From Microbacterium telephonicum (GTDB lineage Bacteria; Actinomycetota; Actinomycetes; Actinomycetales; Microbacteriaceae), in contig NZ_RCDB01000002.1 in assembly GCF_003651225.1 (NCBI RefSeq), positions 310,001 to 374,000 of the forward strand: 64,000 bases of DNA, in the 5' to 3' direction. The translations under genes and the position numbers were made by a program. Within the stretch, counting starts at the first letter, position 1; every line of letters starts with the position of its first letter. Under the pieces are notes generated by a model that searched no databases, was not told the origin of the DNA, and worked only from the letters and a program-made list of their open reading frames with translations. Positions 8,508-16,849 of the stretch are shown in pieces.

Positions 8508-10070
8508 TCAGCCCCCGAGGGCGCGCAGCCAGCCCTTGCGGGCCTCGAGGGCGTCCTGCGCCTTGGCGATCTTCGACTTGTCGCCGGTCGCCTTCGCGGC
8601 ATCGAGCTCGGCCTCGAGCTTCGCGATCGCGTCGTGCAGCTGCGACGTCATGTCGTTCTGACGGGCCTTCGTCTCGGGGTTGTTGCGCTTCCAGTCGGCG
8701 TCCTCGCGCCCCTTGACCGACTGCTCGATCTTGCGCAGGTCGTCGTCGAGGGCGCGCTCCGCCTCGCGGGGGAAGATGCGGCCGATCTCATCCCAGCGGC
8801 GCTGGATGCCGGTGAGCAGGCTGCGCGCCTTGGCGGTGTCCTTCTCGGAGCCGACGCGGCCTGCTTCGACGAGGAGGGCCTTCTTCGCCTCGATCTTCTC
8901 CTTCGACGCTTCGGCGTCGGCGTGCTCACGGTCGGCGCGCGCGCCGTACAGGGCGTCGCCGGCGGCCTTGAAGCGAGCCCAAAGGGCGTCGTCGACCTTC
9001 TTGCCGGCGCGACCGGCGGTCTTCCACTGGTCGAGCAGCGCGCGGTAGTCGCCGATGCCGTCTTCACCCTTGGCCGACAGCGCCTCGGCACGCTCGACGA
9101 GGCGGGTCTTGGCGTCGCGGGCGGACTTGTGCTGCTCGTCGAGTCCCGAGTAGAACTCGCGGCGGTGCTTGTCCAGCGTCGCGCGCGCGTCGCGGAATCG
9201 CTTCCAGAGCTGCTGGCCGAGCGCCTTCGGGAGCCGGGCGCCGGTGCTCTGCTGGGCCTGCCACTGCGCGAACAGGTCGTTCACGTCGGCGGTGGTCTGC
9301 TTCCACTGGATCGACTTCGGGTCGCGCGCCGCGAGGGCCTCGATCTTCTCCACGAGGGCGGTGCGTGCGGCGACGGCCTGCTCGCGGGCCTCACGGGCGG
9401 CTTCCGCCTCCTCGGCGGATGCTTCCGACAGCGTGCCCTCGAGTGCGTCGAGGCGTGCGGTCAGTGCGGTGAGGTCGCCGACGGCGGCCGCCCCGGTGAC
9501 GCGTTCCCGCACGGTCGCGAGCGTGGCGCGCAGGTCGGCGACGGAGGCGCCGCCACCGCGCTGACGCACCTCGAGGAGCGTGACCTCGCCGGCGAGGTCG
9601 GCGTACTTGCGCTCGAAGTAGGCGAGCGCTTCGGCGGGGGAGCCGTCGGGGTACTGTCCGACGACGCGCCAGTCGTCGCCCTCGCGCACCGAGACGGTGC
9701 CCTCGTCGTCGACGCGACCCCACGGCTCGGCGGGGGCGGCGGCCGACGGACGCGGCGTCGCTGGACGACGCGCCGGCGGCGTGGGCACCGGGAAGCGGCC
9801 GGGGGTCGGCGCGGGACGCGGAGCGGGCACGGGCGTCGCGGCGGCGGGCGCGTCGGCGTCGGCGTCGACCGAGGTTGCCGGCGCGTCGGCGGCGTCGGCC
9901 GGCGCTGCGTCGTCATCTGTGGCGACGGCATCCGTCGCGTCGGCGTCCACCGTCGAGGAGGCGCTGTCCGCGTCGGGCAGCTCGGTGGCGGGTTCCTCGA
10001 CGGCGACCGACTCGACGTTGTCGTCGGCGGTGGGCTCGTCAGGAGTGGTTGCGGTGGGGTCGGAAGTCAC
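8508..10070 (-). CDS. DUF349 repeat protein
   Basis: The 520-aa protein starts at the GTG (10070), which has a GAGGTG ribosome binding site just upstream. A longer reading upstream to 10118 lacks such support. Residues 1-150 are a low-complexity Ala/Asp/Thr/Pro region with no predicted fold. The rest consists of several charged, all-helical repeats with the DUF349 pattern (for example LWKRFRDARATLDKHRREFYS and LWARFKAAGDALY). The biochemical role of DUF349 proteins is not established. The gene follows the 102-aa membrane gene on the same strand, has its own TAGGCT box at 10122-10127, and is followed by the hairpin at 8435-8480. Confidence 0.85.
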   Translation of the reverse strand: MTSDPTATTPDEPTADDNVESVAVEEPATELPDADSASSTVDADATDAVATDDDAAPADAADAPATSVDADADAPAAATPVPAPRPAPTPGRFPVPTPPARRPATPRPSAAAPAEPWGRVDDEGTVSVREGDDWRVVGQYPDGSPAEALAYFERKYADLAGEVTLLEVRQRGGGASVADLRATLATVRERVTGAAAVGDLTALTARLDALEGTLSEASAEEAEAAREAREQAVAARTALVEKIEALAARDPKSIQWKQTTADVNDLFAQWQAQQSTGARLPKALGQQLWKRFRDARATLDKHRREFYSGLDEQHKSARDAKTRLVERAEALSAKGEDGIGDYRALLDQWKTAGRAGKKVDDALWARFKAAGDALYGARADREHADAEASKEKIEAKKALLVEAGRVGSEKDTAKARSLLTGIQRRWDEIGRIFPREAERALDDDLRKIEQSVKGREDADWKRNNPETKARQNDMTSQLHDAIAKLEAELDAAKATGDKSKIAKAQDALEARKGWLRALGG

Positions 10071-10121
10071 GGGTGCACCTCGTCGCGGCTCGCGCCGCCT
10101 GGCGGTCGGAATAGGCAATTC

Positions 10122-10127
10122 AGCCTA
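10122..10127 (-). promoter_or_regulatory. -10 box (TAGGCT) for the DUF349 gene
   Basis: Read on the minus strand, TAGGCT lies 51 nt before the GTG at 10070. It sits in the short gap after the upstream membrane-protein gene. Confidence 0.4.
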
Positions 10128-10137
10128 GCGGGCAGGG

Positions 10138-10446
10138 TCAGGGGGTGGGAGTGGGCGAGACGGGCGCCGTCTCTTCGGCTGCGGGCGTCGTCGCGACCGG
10201 CGCGGGGGTGGCCGACGGGGTCGCGGTCGCGGACGGCTCCGGCACGGGCGCGCCGGGGCCGGCCGTGTAGTAGGCGATCTGACCGCCGACGACGGCGAGG
10301 ATGAGGATGCCGCCCGCGACGCCGGCGACGAGGTTGTCGCGGCGTCGTCGACGCTGCAGGCCTTCGTGGAAGTCGCGCCGCGCCTGATACAGCCGCGTGC
10401 GGTCGCGCTCGGCGCGCGTCTGCTTCTTGTTCGCACCCGTCGCCAC
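10138..10446 (-). CDS. Small single-span membrane protein
   Basis: The product is 102 aa with a GTG start at 10446 and a strong AAGGAGG site upstream. Residues 1-37 are very basic (RRRRRDNL just before the span). One membrane helix follows at about 39-59 (LVAGVAGGILILAVVGGQIAYY), then a Pro/Ala/Thr-rich, presumably external, tail. No enzymatic motif is visible and I do not recognise a family. Its neighbours are the DUF349 gene and, divergently, rarA. A TAGGCT box sits at 10487-10492. Confidence 0.75.
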   Translation of the reverse strand: MATGANKKQTRAERDRTRLYQARRDFHEGLQRRRRRDNLVAGVAGGILILAVVGGQIAYYTAGPGAPVPEPSATATPSATPAPVATTPAAEETAPVSPTPTP

Positions 10447-10486
10447 GGGACCTCCTTCGATTCCCGGGACTCCGGGGCTTCGGCAA

Positions 10487-10492
10487 AGCCTA
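10487..10492 (-). promoter_or_regulatory. -10 box (TAGGCT) for the small membrane protein
   Basis: TAGGCT on the minus strand gives a leader of about 35 nt ending in the AAGGAGG ribosome binding site. It is divergent from the rarA promoter at 10569. Confidence 0.4.
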
Positions 10493-10568
10493 CGTGGCCG
10501 CTCGCACGCGCGACAAACGCGCGCGACAGACCGTTGCGCTCACGGCCGCCGGCGTCGGCGGCCACGGC

Positions 10569-10574
10569 TAGCCT
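10569..10574 (+). promoter_or_regulatory. -10 box (TAGCCT) for rarA, leaderless geometry
   Basis: TAGCCT ends 6 nt before the rarA GTG at 10581. No ribosome binding site fits between, so the mRNA is predicted to start at the GTG. Confidence 0.5.
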
Positions 10575-10580
10575 GGAACG

Positions 10581-11903
10581 GTGACGTCGGCATCCGCGCT
10601 CTTCCAGGGGCAGACCCCGCTCGCGGTGCGCATGCGTCCGGTCTCGCTGGCCGAGGTCGCCGGGCAGCAGCATCTGCTGCGGCGGGGCTCACCGTTGGTC
10701 GCCCTCGCCGACCCCGACGCGGGCGCCACGCGCGCGGTGTCGGTCATCCTCTGGGGACCTCCCGGCACCGGCAAGACGACGCTGGCGCAGGCGATCGCGC
10801 GCACGTCGGGGCGGCGCTTCGTCGAGCTGTCCGCAGTGACGGCCGGGGTGAAGGACGTGCGCGAGGTCATGCAGGAGGCGATGACCCAGCGCGACCTCTA
10901 CGGCATCTCCACCATCCTGTTCCTCGACGAGATCCATCGGTTCACCAAGGCGCAGCAGGACGCGCTGCTGCCCGGTGTCGAGAACGGCTGGGTGATCCTC
11001 ATCGCCGCGACCACCGAGAACCCGTCGTTCTCGGTGATCTCGCCGCTGCTTTCGCGGTCGCTGCTGCTCACCCTGCAGCCGCTGACCGACGACGATCTCG
11101 GCAGGCTGATCGACCGGGCCGTCTCCGACCCGCGCGGTCTCTCCGGCGCGGTCGAGCTCGCACCCGAGGCGCGGACGGCGCTCGTGCAGCTGGCCTCGGG
11201 CGACGCGCGGCGCGCGCTGACGGCGCTCGAGGCGGCGGCCTCCATGCCCGAGGGCGAGCCCGCCGTCGTCACCGCCGAGCACGTGGCGCAGGCGGTCGAC
11301 CGGGCGCTGCTGCGCTACGACCGGCAGGGCGACGAGCATTACGACGTGATCAGCGCGTTCATCAAATCCATCCGCGGATCCGACGTGGATGCGGCGATGC
11401 ACTACCTCGCGCGGATGATCGAGGCGGGGGAGGACCCCCGGTTCATCGCGCGCCGCCTGGTCATCTCGGCGGCCGAGGACATCGGGCTCGCCGACCCGCA
11501 GGCATTGCAGATCGCGACGGCCGCCGCCGACGCCGTCGCCTTCATCGGGATGCCGGAGGGGCGCATCCCGCTCGCCGAGGCGACCGCGTACCTGGCCACC
11601 ACGGCCAAGTCGAACGCCGCGTACAACGCGATCAACGCCGCCATCGCCGACGTGCGCGCCGGCGGCTTCGGGCGGGTGCCGACGCACCTGCGCGACGCGC
11701 ACTATCCGGGGGCGAAGCGACTCGGCCACGGCAAGGGGTACGTCTACCCGCACGACCTGGAGGTCGGCGTCGCGACCCAGCAGTACCTGCCCGACGAGCT
11801 GCGCGGCCGTCGCTACTACGAACCGACCGCGCGCGGCGTCGAGCGCGACATCTCGACCCGCCTCGACAAGATCCGCCGCATCCTCGACGGGGACGGCGCG
11901 TGA
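10581..11903 (+). CDS. rarA: Replication-associated recombination protein A (RarA/MgsA AAA+ ATPase)
   Basis: RarA is a clamp-loader-like AAA+ ATPase that acts at stalled replication forks. The 440-aa product has Walker A GPPGTGKT at 59-66, Walker [10 protein letters not shown], and the sensor ATTENPSF typical of the RarA/WHIP family. The C-terminal half has the family motifs [19 protein letters not shown] and [17 protein letters not shown]. The start is GTG, fixed by the box 6 nt upstream. Its TGA overlaps the GTG of the next gene (GTGA), so the two are co-translated. Confidence 0.96.
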   Translation: MTSASALFQGQTPLAVRMRPVSLAEVAGQQHLLRRGSPLVALADPDAGATRAVSVILWGPPGTGKTTLAQAIARTSGRRFVELSAVTAGVKDVREVMQEAMTQRDLYGISTILFLDEIHRFTKAQQDALLPGVENGWVILIAATTENPSFSVISPLLSRSLLLTLQPLTDDDLGRLIDRAVSDPRGLSGAVELAPEARTALVQLASGDARRALTALEAAASMPEGEPAVVTAEHVAQAVDRALLRYDRQGDEHYDVISAFIKSIRGSDVDAAMHYLARMIEAGEDPRFIARRLVISAAEDIGLADPQALQIATAAADAVAFIGMPEGRIPLAEATAYLATTAKSNAAYNAINAAIADVRAGGFGRVPTHLRDAHYPGAKRLGHGKGYVYPHDLEVGVATQQYLPDELRGRRYYEPTARGVERDISTRLDKIRRILDGDGA

Positions 11904-12805
11904 GCTGGGACGAGCGTGTCGCACGGTTCTGGGCGGCCGCCGACGACGCCGAACCCGATCGGATGCGTCGGGACTTCGACGCTCTCGTCGTCGAGCGCCG
12001 CGCGGACGACCCCGAGGTGCTGTTCGAACGCGCCTCCCTCGAGGACTTCCTGGGGGAGGAGGCGCGGGCGATCCCGCTCTATCGGGCGGCGCTCGAGGGC
12101 GGCCTCCCCGACGAACACCGCACGGCGGCGACCATCCAACTCGCGAGCTCGCTGCGCAACGTCGGTCAGCCGTCCGCGGCGATGGCGCTCCTCCAGCACG
12201 TGCCCCTCGACGATCCGCTCTCCGACGCGGCTCAGGCGTTCCTCTCGCTCGCCCTGCTCGACGACGCCAAGCCCGGCCCCGCCCTGCGCACCGCGCTGCA
12301 CGCGCTGGCGCCGCACCTGCGCGCCTACGGGCGCGCGATCGAGCACTACGCCGACGAGGTCGTCTCGCCGCCCCGGGCCCGCAACGTCGTCGTGGCCCTG
12401 GTCGTCCGCGACGGTCAGGTGCTCGCCGAGGAGTACACCGACGCCGACGGCGGGCTCTACCTGCGCGCCCCCGGTGGCGGTCTCGAGTTCGGGGAGCGGG
12501 TGGCGGACGGCATCCGCCGGGAACTCGATGAGGAACTCGCGGCGGATGTGCGCGAGGCCCGGCTGATCGCGGTGACGGAGAACATCTTCACGCGCGGACG
12601 CAAACGCGGACACGAGATCGTGCACGTGTTCGCCGTGCGCAGCGATCGACTCGAAGCGCTGCCGTTCGGTTCCCGCCTGCCGGTGCTCGACAGCGACACC
12701 CATGTCGCGTGGTATCGCCTCGCCGACCTGAGCGCGTCGGGTCCGCCCTTCTACCCCGACGGGATCCTCGATCTCGCCGAGCAGATCGCCGCCGACGCGG
12801 GGTGA
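11900..12805 (+). CDS. TPR_5 - Nudix hydrolase fusion protein
   Basis: The product (301 aa) joins two parts. Residues 1-140 are helical and fit the tetratricopeptide TPR_5 type ([20 protein letters not shown], then paired helices around [18 protein letters not shown]). From about 160 there is a Nudix domain with a near-complete Nudix box at 193-215 (G-x5-E-x7-REL-x-EE). The usual Gly near its end is Ala214. Nudix enzymes cleave nucleoside diphosphates linked to another group; the substrate here cannot be told from sequence. Translation overlaps rarA by 4 bp. No break or frameshift separates the two parts. Confidence 0.85.
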   Translation: MSWDERVARFWAAADDAEPDRMRRDFDALVVERRADDPEVLFERASLEDFLGEEARAIPLYRAALEGGLPDEHRTAATIQLASSLRNVGQPSAAMALLQHVPLDDPLSDAAQAFLSLALLDDAKPGPALRTALHALAPHLRAYGRAIEHYADEVVSPPRARNVVVALVVRDGQVLAEEYTDADGGLYLRAPGGGLEFGERVADGIRRELDEELAADVREARLIAVTENIFTRGRKRGHEIVHVFAVRSDRLEALPFGSRLPVLDSDTHVAWYRLADLSASGPPFYPDGILDLAEQIAADAG

Positions 12806-12832
12806 CGTCCCGCCACCCACCGCGGGGGTCAC
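12802..12832 (+). terminator. Hairpin at the end of the rarA-Nudix operon
   Basis: GTGAC (12802-12806) pairs with GTCAC (12828-12832) and CCCGC (12809-12813) with GCGGG (12822-12826), across a small internal loop. The stem contains the Nudix gene stop codon. No U-tract follows. Confidence 0.4.
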
Positions 12833-12843
12833 GGGGCCGTCTG

Positions 12844-12849
12844 ATAGCA
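12844..12849 (+). promoter_or_regulatory. -10 box (TAGCAT) for rpsD
   Basis: TAGCAT predicts a start near 12856 and an rpsD leader of roughly 144 nt. That is long compared with the short or absent leaders of most genes here. Confidence 0.4.
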
Positions 12850-12860
12850 TGGATCGGCTC

Positions 12861-12873
12861 GAAACCGGTTTTC
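12861..12873 (+). promoter_or_regulatory. GAAACCGGTTTTC near-palindrome in rpsD leader
   Basis: This near-palindrome sits just after the predicted transcription start. It is flanked by CTC and CGGGCA, much like the motif at 2198-2208 in the yajC leader. It could be an operator or a 5' RNA stem. Confidence 0.25.
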
Positions 12874-12959
12874 GGGCATCCCCCTCCTCTGATCAAGACC
12901 TCTCGGCGTGCCCCGGCGTGCAGTCCGAGCAGGGCGAGAAGCGGGAGATACGCCCGCGA

Positions 12960-12976
12960 GCCGTGACAGTCACGGC
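12960..12976 (+). promoter_or_regulatory. 17-nt palindrome in rpsD leader
   Basis: GCCGTGAC-A-GTCACGGC is a perfect inverted repeat 23 nt before the rpsD start, upstream of the AGAAGGAGAA ribosome binding site. S4 autoregulates its mRNA in several bacteria, so a translational operator is possible but unproven here. Confidence 0.3.
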
Positions 12977-12999
12977 CGCGTCAGCAGAAGGAGAACTTC

Positions 13000-13629
13000 G
13001 TGGCTACGAAGTCCCAGGACCGCCGCAAGGTGCGCCTCTCGCGCGCCCTCGGCATCGCCCTCACCCCGAAGGCGGCCAAGTACCTCGAGAAGCGTCCCTA
13101 CGCTCCGGGTGAGCACGGCCGCACCAAGCGCAAGCAGGACAGCGACTTCGCCGTCCGCCTCCGCGAGAAGCAGCGTCTGCGCGAGCAGTACGGCATCCGC
13201 GAGAAGCAGATGCGCAACACGTTCAACGAGGCGCGCCGCAAGGACGGCCTGACCGGTGAGAACCTGGTCGAGCTGCTCGAGATGCGTCTGGACGCCCTCG
13301 TGCTGCGTGCCGGCTTCGCCCGCACCACCGCGCAGGCCCGCCAGCTCGTCGTGCACCGCCACATCCTGGTGGACGGCCAGCTCGTCGACCGCCCGTCGTT
13401 CCGCGTGAAGCCGGGGCAGCTCATCCACGTCAAGCCCAAGAGCGAGGGCACCGAGCCCTTCCAGGTGGCGGCCGCCGGCGGTCACGCCGAGGTGCTGCCC
13501 CCCGTCCCGGGTTACCTCGAGGTCGAGCTCGACAAGCTGCAGGCGCGTCTCGTGCGTCGCCCCAAGCGCGCCGAGGTCCCCGTGACCGGTGACGTGCAGC
13601 TCGTCGTCGAGTACTACGCCGCGCGCTGA
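13000..13629 (+). CDS. rpsD: 30S ribosomal protein S4
   Basis: S4 is a primary 16S rRNA-binding protein that nucleates 30S assembly. The 209-aa product has the usual length and the S4 RNA-binding domain at about 95-160 (LEMRLDALVLRAGFARTTAQARQLVVHRHILVDG). The start is GTG with the strong AGAAGGAGAA site 6 nt upstream. The gene stands alone with its own long leader, not in a ribosomal operon, as in many actinobacteria. Its last 16 bases, including the stop, are repeated 55 bp downstream. Confidence 0.97.
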   Translation: MATKSQDRRKVRLSRALGIALTPKAAKYLEKRPYAPGEHGRTKRKQDSDFAVRLREKQRLREQYGIREKQMRNTFNEARRKDGLTGENLVELLEMRLDALVLRAGFARTTAQARQLVVHRHILVDGQLVDRPSFRVKPGQLIHVKPKSEGTEPFQVAAAGGHAEVLPPVPGYLEVELDKLQARLVRRPKRAEVPVTGDVQLVVEYYAAR

Positions 13630-13684
13630 GCGAGGCGTAGTGCAGCCGCGCAGCGGCGAACCACGCAGCTACGCCGCGCGCTGA
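13614..13684 (+). repeat. Duplicated rpsD 3' end with alternative hairpins
   Basis: A 16-bp sequence (CTACGCCGCGCGCTGA) occurs at 13614-13629, covering the rpsD stop, and again at 13669-13684. Between them GGCGTAG (13634-13640) is complementary to the CTACGCC in both copies, so two mutually exclusive hairpins are possible. A smaller GCCGC/GCGGC stem lies between. Confidence 0.7.
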
Positions 13685-13703
13685 TACTCAGCGAACCGCT
13701 CGG

Positions 13704-13735
13704 GAAGGGCGTCGGGGGTCACCCCGGCGCCCTTC
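13704..13735 (+). terminator. Intrinsic-type terminator of rpsD
   Basis: GAAGGGCG-T-CGGGG pairs with CCCCG-G-CGCCCTTC around a GTCA loop: 14 pairs counting one U-G wobble. The wobble pairs only in the plus-strand RNA, which matches rpsD orientation. Only a weak T-rich stretch (CATTTGG) follows. Confidence 0.65.
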
Positions 13736-13748
13736 CTGCATTTGGCTC

Positions 13749-13754
13749 TAGCAT
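13749..13754 (+). promoter_or_regulatory. -10 box (TAGCAT) deciding the start at 13762
   Basis: TAGCAT ends 7 nt before the ATG at 13762. The in-frame ATG at 13753 overlaps the box itself and cannot be the start of a transcript from this promoter. The mRNA is predicted to be leaderless. Confidence 0.45.
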
Positions 13755-13761
13755 GGTTCGC

Positions 13762-14124
13762 ATGAAGAACGTGCTGTGGTTCGTCGTGGGGCTCGCCGGC
13801 GGTTTCGTCGCGGCCCACCTGGTCAACAAGGACCCGCGCGGCCACGAGCTGCTCGCCGAGGTCGACGCGCGCATCTCCGAGTTCACCGACCGGATCGCCG
13901 ACGCGTACCGCGAGCAGGAGGCGCAGATCGCCGGGCTCGTCGAGAGCGCCAAGCAGGCGGCCGGCGATGTGGCCGGTCGTGCCGCCGACGCCGTCTCGGA
14001 TGCCGCCTCGCGCGCTTCCGACGTCGCCGGCGACGTGGCGTCCGCCGTCTCGGATGCCGCCTCCGACGCCGCCGATACGGTCGCCGACACCGCGCGCGGC
14101 GCCGCCGCGAAGCTCTCCGACTGA
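13762..14124 (+). CDS. Small N-terminally anchored helical protein
   Basis: The 120-aa product begins with one hydrophobic helix (MKNVLWFVVGLAGGFVAAHLV, about 1-20) that fits a membrane anchor or uncleaved signal. A helical segment ending EQEAQIAGLVESAKQA follows. The Ala/Asp/Ser-rich C-terminus contains degenerate repeats of an SDAAS/GDVAS type. The composition predicts an amphipathic coiled or late-embryogenesis-like helix; no enzymatic motif is seen. It lies between rpsD and alaS, where other actinobacteria often have a small membrane protein. Function is unknown. Confidence 0.75.
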   Translation: MKNVLWFVVGLAGGFVAAHLVNKDPRGHELLAEVDARISEFTDRIADAYREQEAQIAGLVESAKQAAGDVAGRAADAVSDAASRASDVAGDVASAVSDAASDAADTVADTARGAAAKLSD

Positions 14125-14188
14125 CTCCCTCCCCATCCCGTCGCGCGCCGACGCCCGTCGTCGACGCGTGCCCGCAGAAAGACCGTGC

Positions 14189-16849
14189 ATGAAGACCGCC
14201 GAGATCGCGCAGCGCTACCTGACCTACTTCGAGAAGCAGGGGCACACGATCGTCCCCTCGGCCTCGCTCGTCACCGACGACCCCGCCCTGTTGTTCACGG
14301 TCGCCGGCATGGTGCCCTTCATCCCCTACCTGTCGGGCGATGTCCCGGCGCCGTACAAGCGGGCGGCCGACAACCAGAAGTGCATCCGCACCAACGACAT
14401 CGAAGAGGTCGGCAAGACTCCGCGCCACGGCACGTTCTTCCAGATGCTCGGCAACTGGTCGTTCGGCGACTACTTCAAGGAAGGCGCCATCCGCTACGCC
14501 TGGGAGCTGCTGACGACGCCCGAGGCCGACGGCGGGCTCGGCTTCGACCCGAAGGATCTGTGGGTCACCGTCTATGAAGAGGACGATGAGGCGCGCGATC
14601 TGTGGTTGCGTCTGACCGACCTGCCCGACGAGCGCATCCAGCGCCTCGGCAAGGACACGAACTACTGGTCGACCGGCCTTCCCGGACCCGCCGGACCCTG
14701 CTCGGAGATCTTCTTCGACCGCGGACCCGCGTACGGCATCGACGGGGGCCCGGCGACCGACGACGACCGCTACGTCGAGATCTGGAACCTCGTGTTCATG
14801 CAGTACGAGATCACCGACGTGAAGAGCAAGTACGACTTCACGATCGTCGGCGAGCTGCCCGCGAAGAACATCGACACCGGCATGGGCCTCGAGCGCATCG
14901 CGTTCCTCAAGCAGGGCGTCGACAACATGTACGAGACCGACCAGGTGCGTCCCGTGCTCGACAAGGCGGTGGAGCTGTCCGGACGCACCTACGGCGCCGA
15001 CCACGAGGACGACGTGCGTTTCCGCGTCATCGCCGACCACGTGCGCTCCTCGCTCATGCTGCTCTCCGACGGCGTGACCCCCTCCAACGAGGGACGCGGC
15101 TACATCCTGCGGCGCCTCATGCGCCGCGCGATCCGCGCCATGCGTCTGCTGGGCGTGGACGGCCCGACCTTCGCCGACCTGTTCGCCGCATCGCGGGACG
15201 CGATGAAGGACGCCTACCCGATCGTCGGCGAGGAGTACGACCGCCTGTCGGCGTACGCCCTCGCCGAGGAGGCCACCTTCCTGCGCACGCTCGCGGCGGG
15301 GTCCGAGATCCTCGACGAGTCGGTCGCGCAGACCAAGGCCGCCGGCGGAGCGGAGCTGTCGGGTTCGCAGGCCTTCCTGCTGCACGACACCTACGGGTTC
15401 CCGATCGACCTCACCCTCGAGATCGCCGAGGAAGCCGGCATCAGCGTCGACCGCGCCGCGTTCGACACCCTCATGCAGGAGCAGCGCGCCCGCGCGAAGG
15501 CCGACGCGCGCTCGCGCAAGCGCCAGCTCGCCGACACCAGCGTGTACCGCGACTTCCGCGCGCAGGGTGAGACGGTGTTCACCGGCTACACCGACCTCGA
15601 GACCGAGTCGCGCATCCTCGGCATCCTCGTCGACGGCCACCCCGCGCAGCGCGCGACGGCGGGCCAGATCGCCGAGGTGATCCTGGCCGAGACCGCCTTG
15701 TACGCCGAAAGCGGTGGCCAGGTCGCCGACAAGGGCGTCATCGTCGGGCCGGGGTTCGAACTCGACGTGCTCGACGTGCAGAAGCCCGTCCCGGGACTCA
15801 TCAGCCACACCGTCGAGGTCGCCAGCGGCGAGGTCGGCGTCGGCCAGCCCGCCACGACCGTCGTGGATGTCGCCAACCGGCGCGCCGCCCGCCAGGCGCA
15901 CTCGGCCACCCACCTCGTCCACGCCGCCCTGCGCGACACGCTCGGCAAGGGCGCGACGCAGGCCGGGTCGCTCAACCGTGCCGGCTACATGCGCTTCGAC
16001 TTCGCGTGGGGCCAGGCGCTGTCGGATGCGACGAAGTCCGAGATCGAGGAGATCGCCGGCAACGCCGTGCGCGACAACCTCGAGGTCACCACACGCGTGC
16101 TGCCGCTGGCCGAGGCCAAGGAGCTCGGCGCGATGGCGCTGTTCGGCGAGAAGTACGGCGACACCGTGCGGATGGTCGACATCGGCGGTCCGTGGTCGCG
16201 TGAGCTCTGCGCCGGCACCCATGTGTCCAGCTCGGCCGAGATCGGGCTGATCTCGCTCGTCGGCGAGTCGTCGGTCGGCGCGTCCACGCGCCGTGTCGAG
16301 GCCCTCGTCGGGCAGAACGCGTTCCGCGAGCTCGCCGCCGAGCGCGCGATCGTCTCCCAGCTCACTTCGAGCCTCAAGGCTCCCCGTGACGAGCTGCCCG
16401 CCCGCATCGCGGAACTGCAGGCGAACCTCAAGGCCGCCGAGAAGAAGATCGCCCAGTTCGAGGCGAAGGCGCTCGGCGACCGCGCACCCCAGCTGGCCGA
16501 GACGGCCACCCGGGTGGGGTCCCAGCTGCTCGTCGCGCAGTCGATCGGCACGGCCGGGTCCGGCGACGACCTCCGCACACTGGCCGTGCAGGTGCGCGAC
16601 CGGTTCGGCAGCGAGGCGGCCGTCGTCGCCCTCGCCGCCGAGGTGAACGGCCGTCCCGTCGTGATCGTCGCGACCAACGACGCCGCCCGCGCGGCCGGCG
16701 CCAAGGCCGGCGTGCTCGCCAAGGCCGCCGCGGCGGCGCTGGGCGGTGGCGGCGGCGGCCGTGACGACGTCGCGCAGGGCGGTGGCGCCGATGTCGCGGC
16801 GATCCCCGCGGCGCTGCAGGCCGTGACGGCGGGACTGGCCGCCGGGTGA
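14189..16849 (+). CDS. alaS: Alanine--tRNA ligase
   Basis: AlaRS (886 aa) is a class II synthetase charging tRNA-Ala and clearing mischarged Ser and Gly. The N-terminal aminoacylation core begins MKTAEIAQRYLTYFEKQGH and includes the motif 2 region RHGTFFQMLGNWSFGDYFK. The editing domain has its zinc ligands HSATH (571-575) and CAGTH (674-678). The C-Ala domain has a Gly-rich GGGGGGRDD turn near the end. The start is the ATG at 14189 with a weak AGAAAG site. Its stop overlaps the ruvX GTG (GTGA). It starts a run of overlapped genes reaching aroB. Confidence 0.97.
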   Translation: MKTAEIAQRYLTYFEKQGHTIVPSASLVTDDPALLFTVAGMVPFIPYLSGDVPAPYKRAADNQKCIRTNDIEEVGKTPRHGTFFQMLGNWSFGDYFKEGAIRYAWELLTTPEADGGLGFDPKDLWVTVYEEDDEARDLWLRLTDLPDERIQRLGKDTNYWSTGLPGPAGPCSEIFFDRGPAYGIDGGPATDDDRYVEIWNLVFMQYEITDVKSKYDFTIVGELPAKNIDTGMGLERIAFLKQGVDNMYETDQVRPVLDKAVELSGRTYGADHEDDVRFRVIADHVRSSLMLLSDGVTPSNEGRGYILRRLMRRAIRAMRLLGVDGPTFADLFAASRDAMKDAYPIVGEEYDRLSAYALAEEATFLRTLAAGSEILDESVAQTKAAGGAELSGSQAFLLHDTYGFPIDLTLEIAEEAGISVDRAAFDTLMQEQRARAKADARSRKRQLADTSVYRDFRAQGETVFTGYTDLETESRILGILVDGHPAQRATAGQIAEVILAETALYAESGGQVADKGVIVGPGFELDVLDVQKPVPGLISHTVEVASGEVGVGQPATTVVDVANRRAARQAHSATHLVHAALRDTLGKGATQAGSLNRAGYMRFDFAWGQALSDATKSEIEEIAGNAVRDNLEVTTRVLPLAEAKELGAMALFGEKYGDTVRMVDIGGPWSRELCAGTHVSSSAEIGLISLVGESSVGASTRRVEALVGQNAFRELAAERAIVSQLTSSLKAPRDELPARIAELQANLKAAEKKIAQFEAKALGDRAPQLAETATRVGSQLLVAQSIGTAGSGDDLRTLAVQVRDRFGSEAAVVALAAEVNGRPVVIVATNDAARAAGAKAGVLAKAAAAALGGGGGGRDDVAQGGGADVAAIPAALQAVTAGLAAG

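Noticed and set aside
13960..14110. Short tandem-like repeats in the small protein gene, considered as a CRISPR or satellite
   Set aside because: Repeats are degenerate, in frame, and encode Ala/Asp/Ser helical repeats; there are no spacers.
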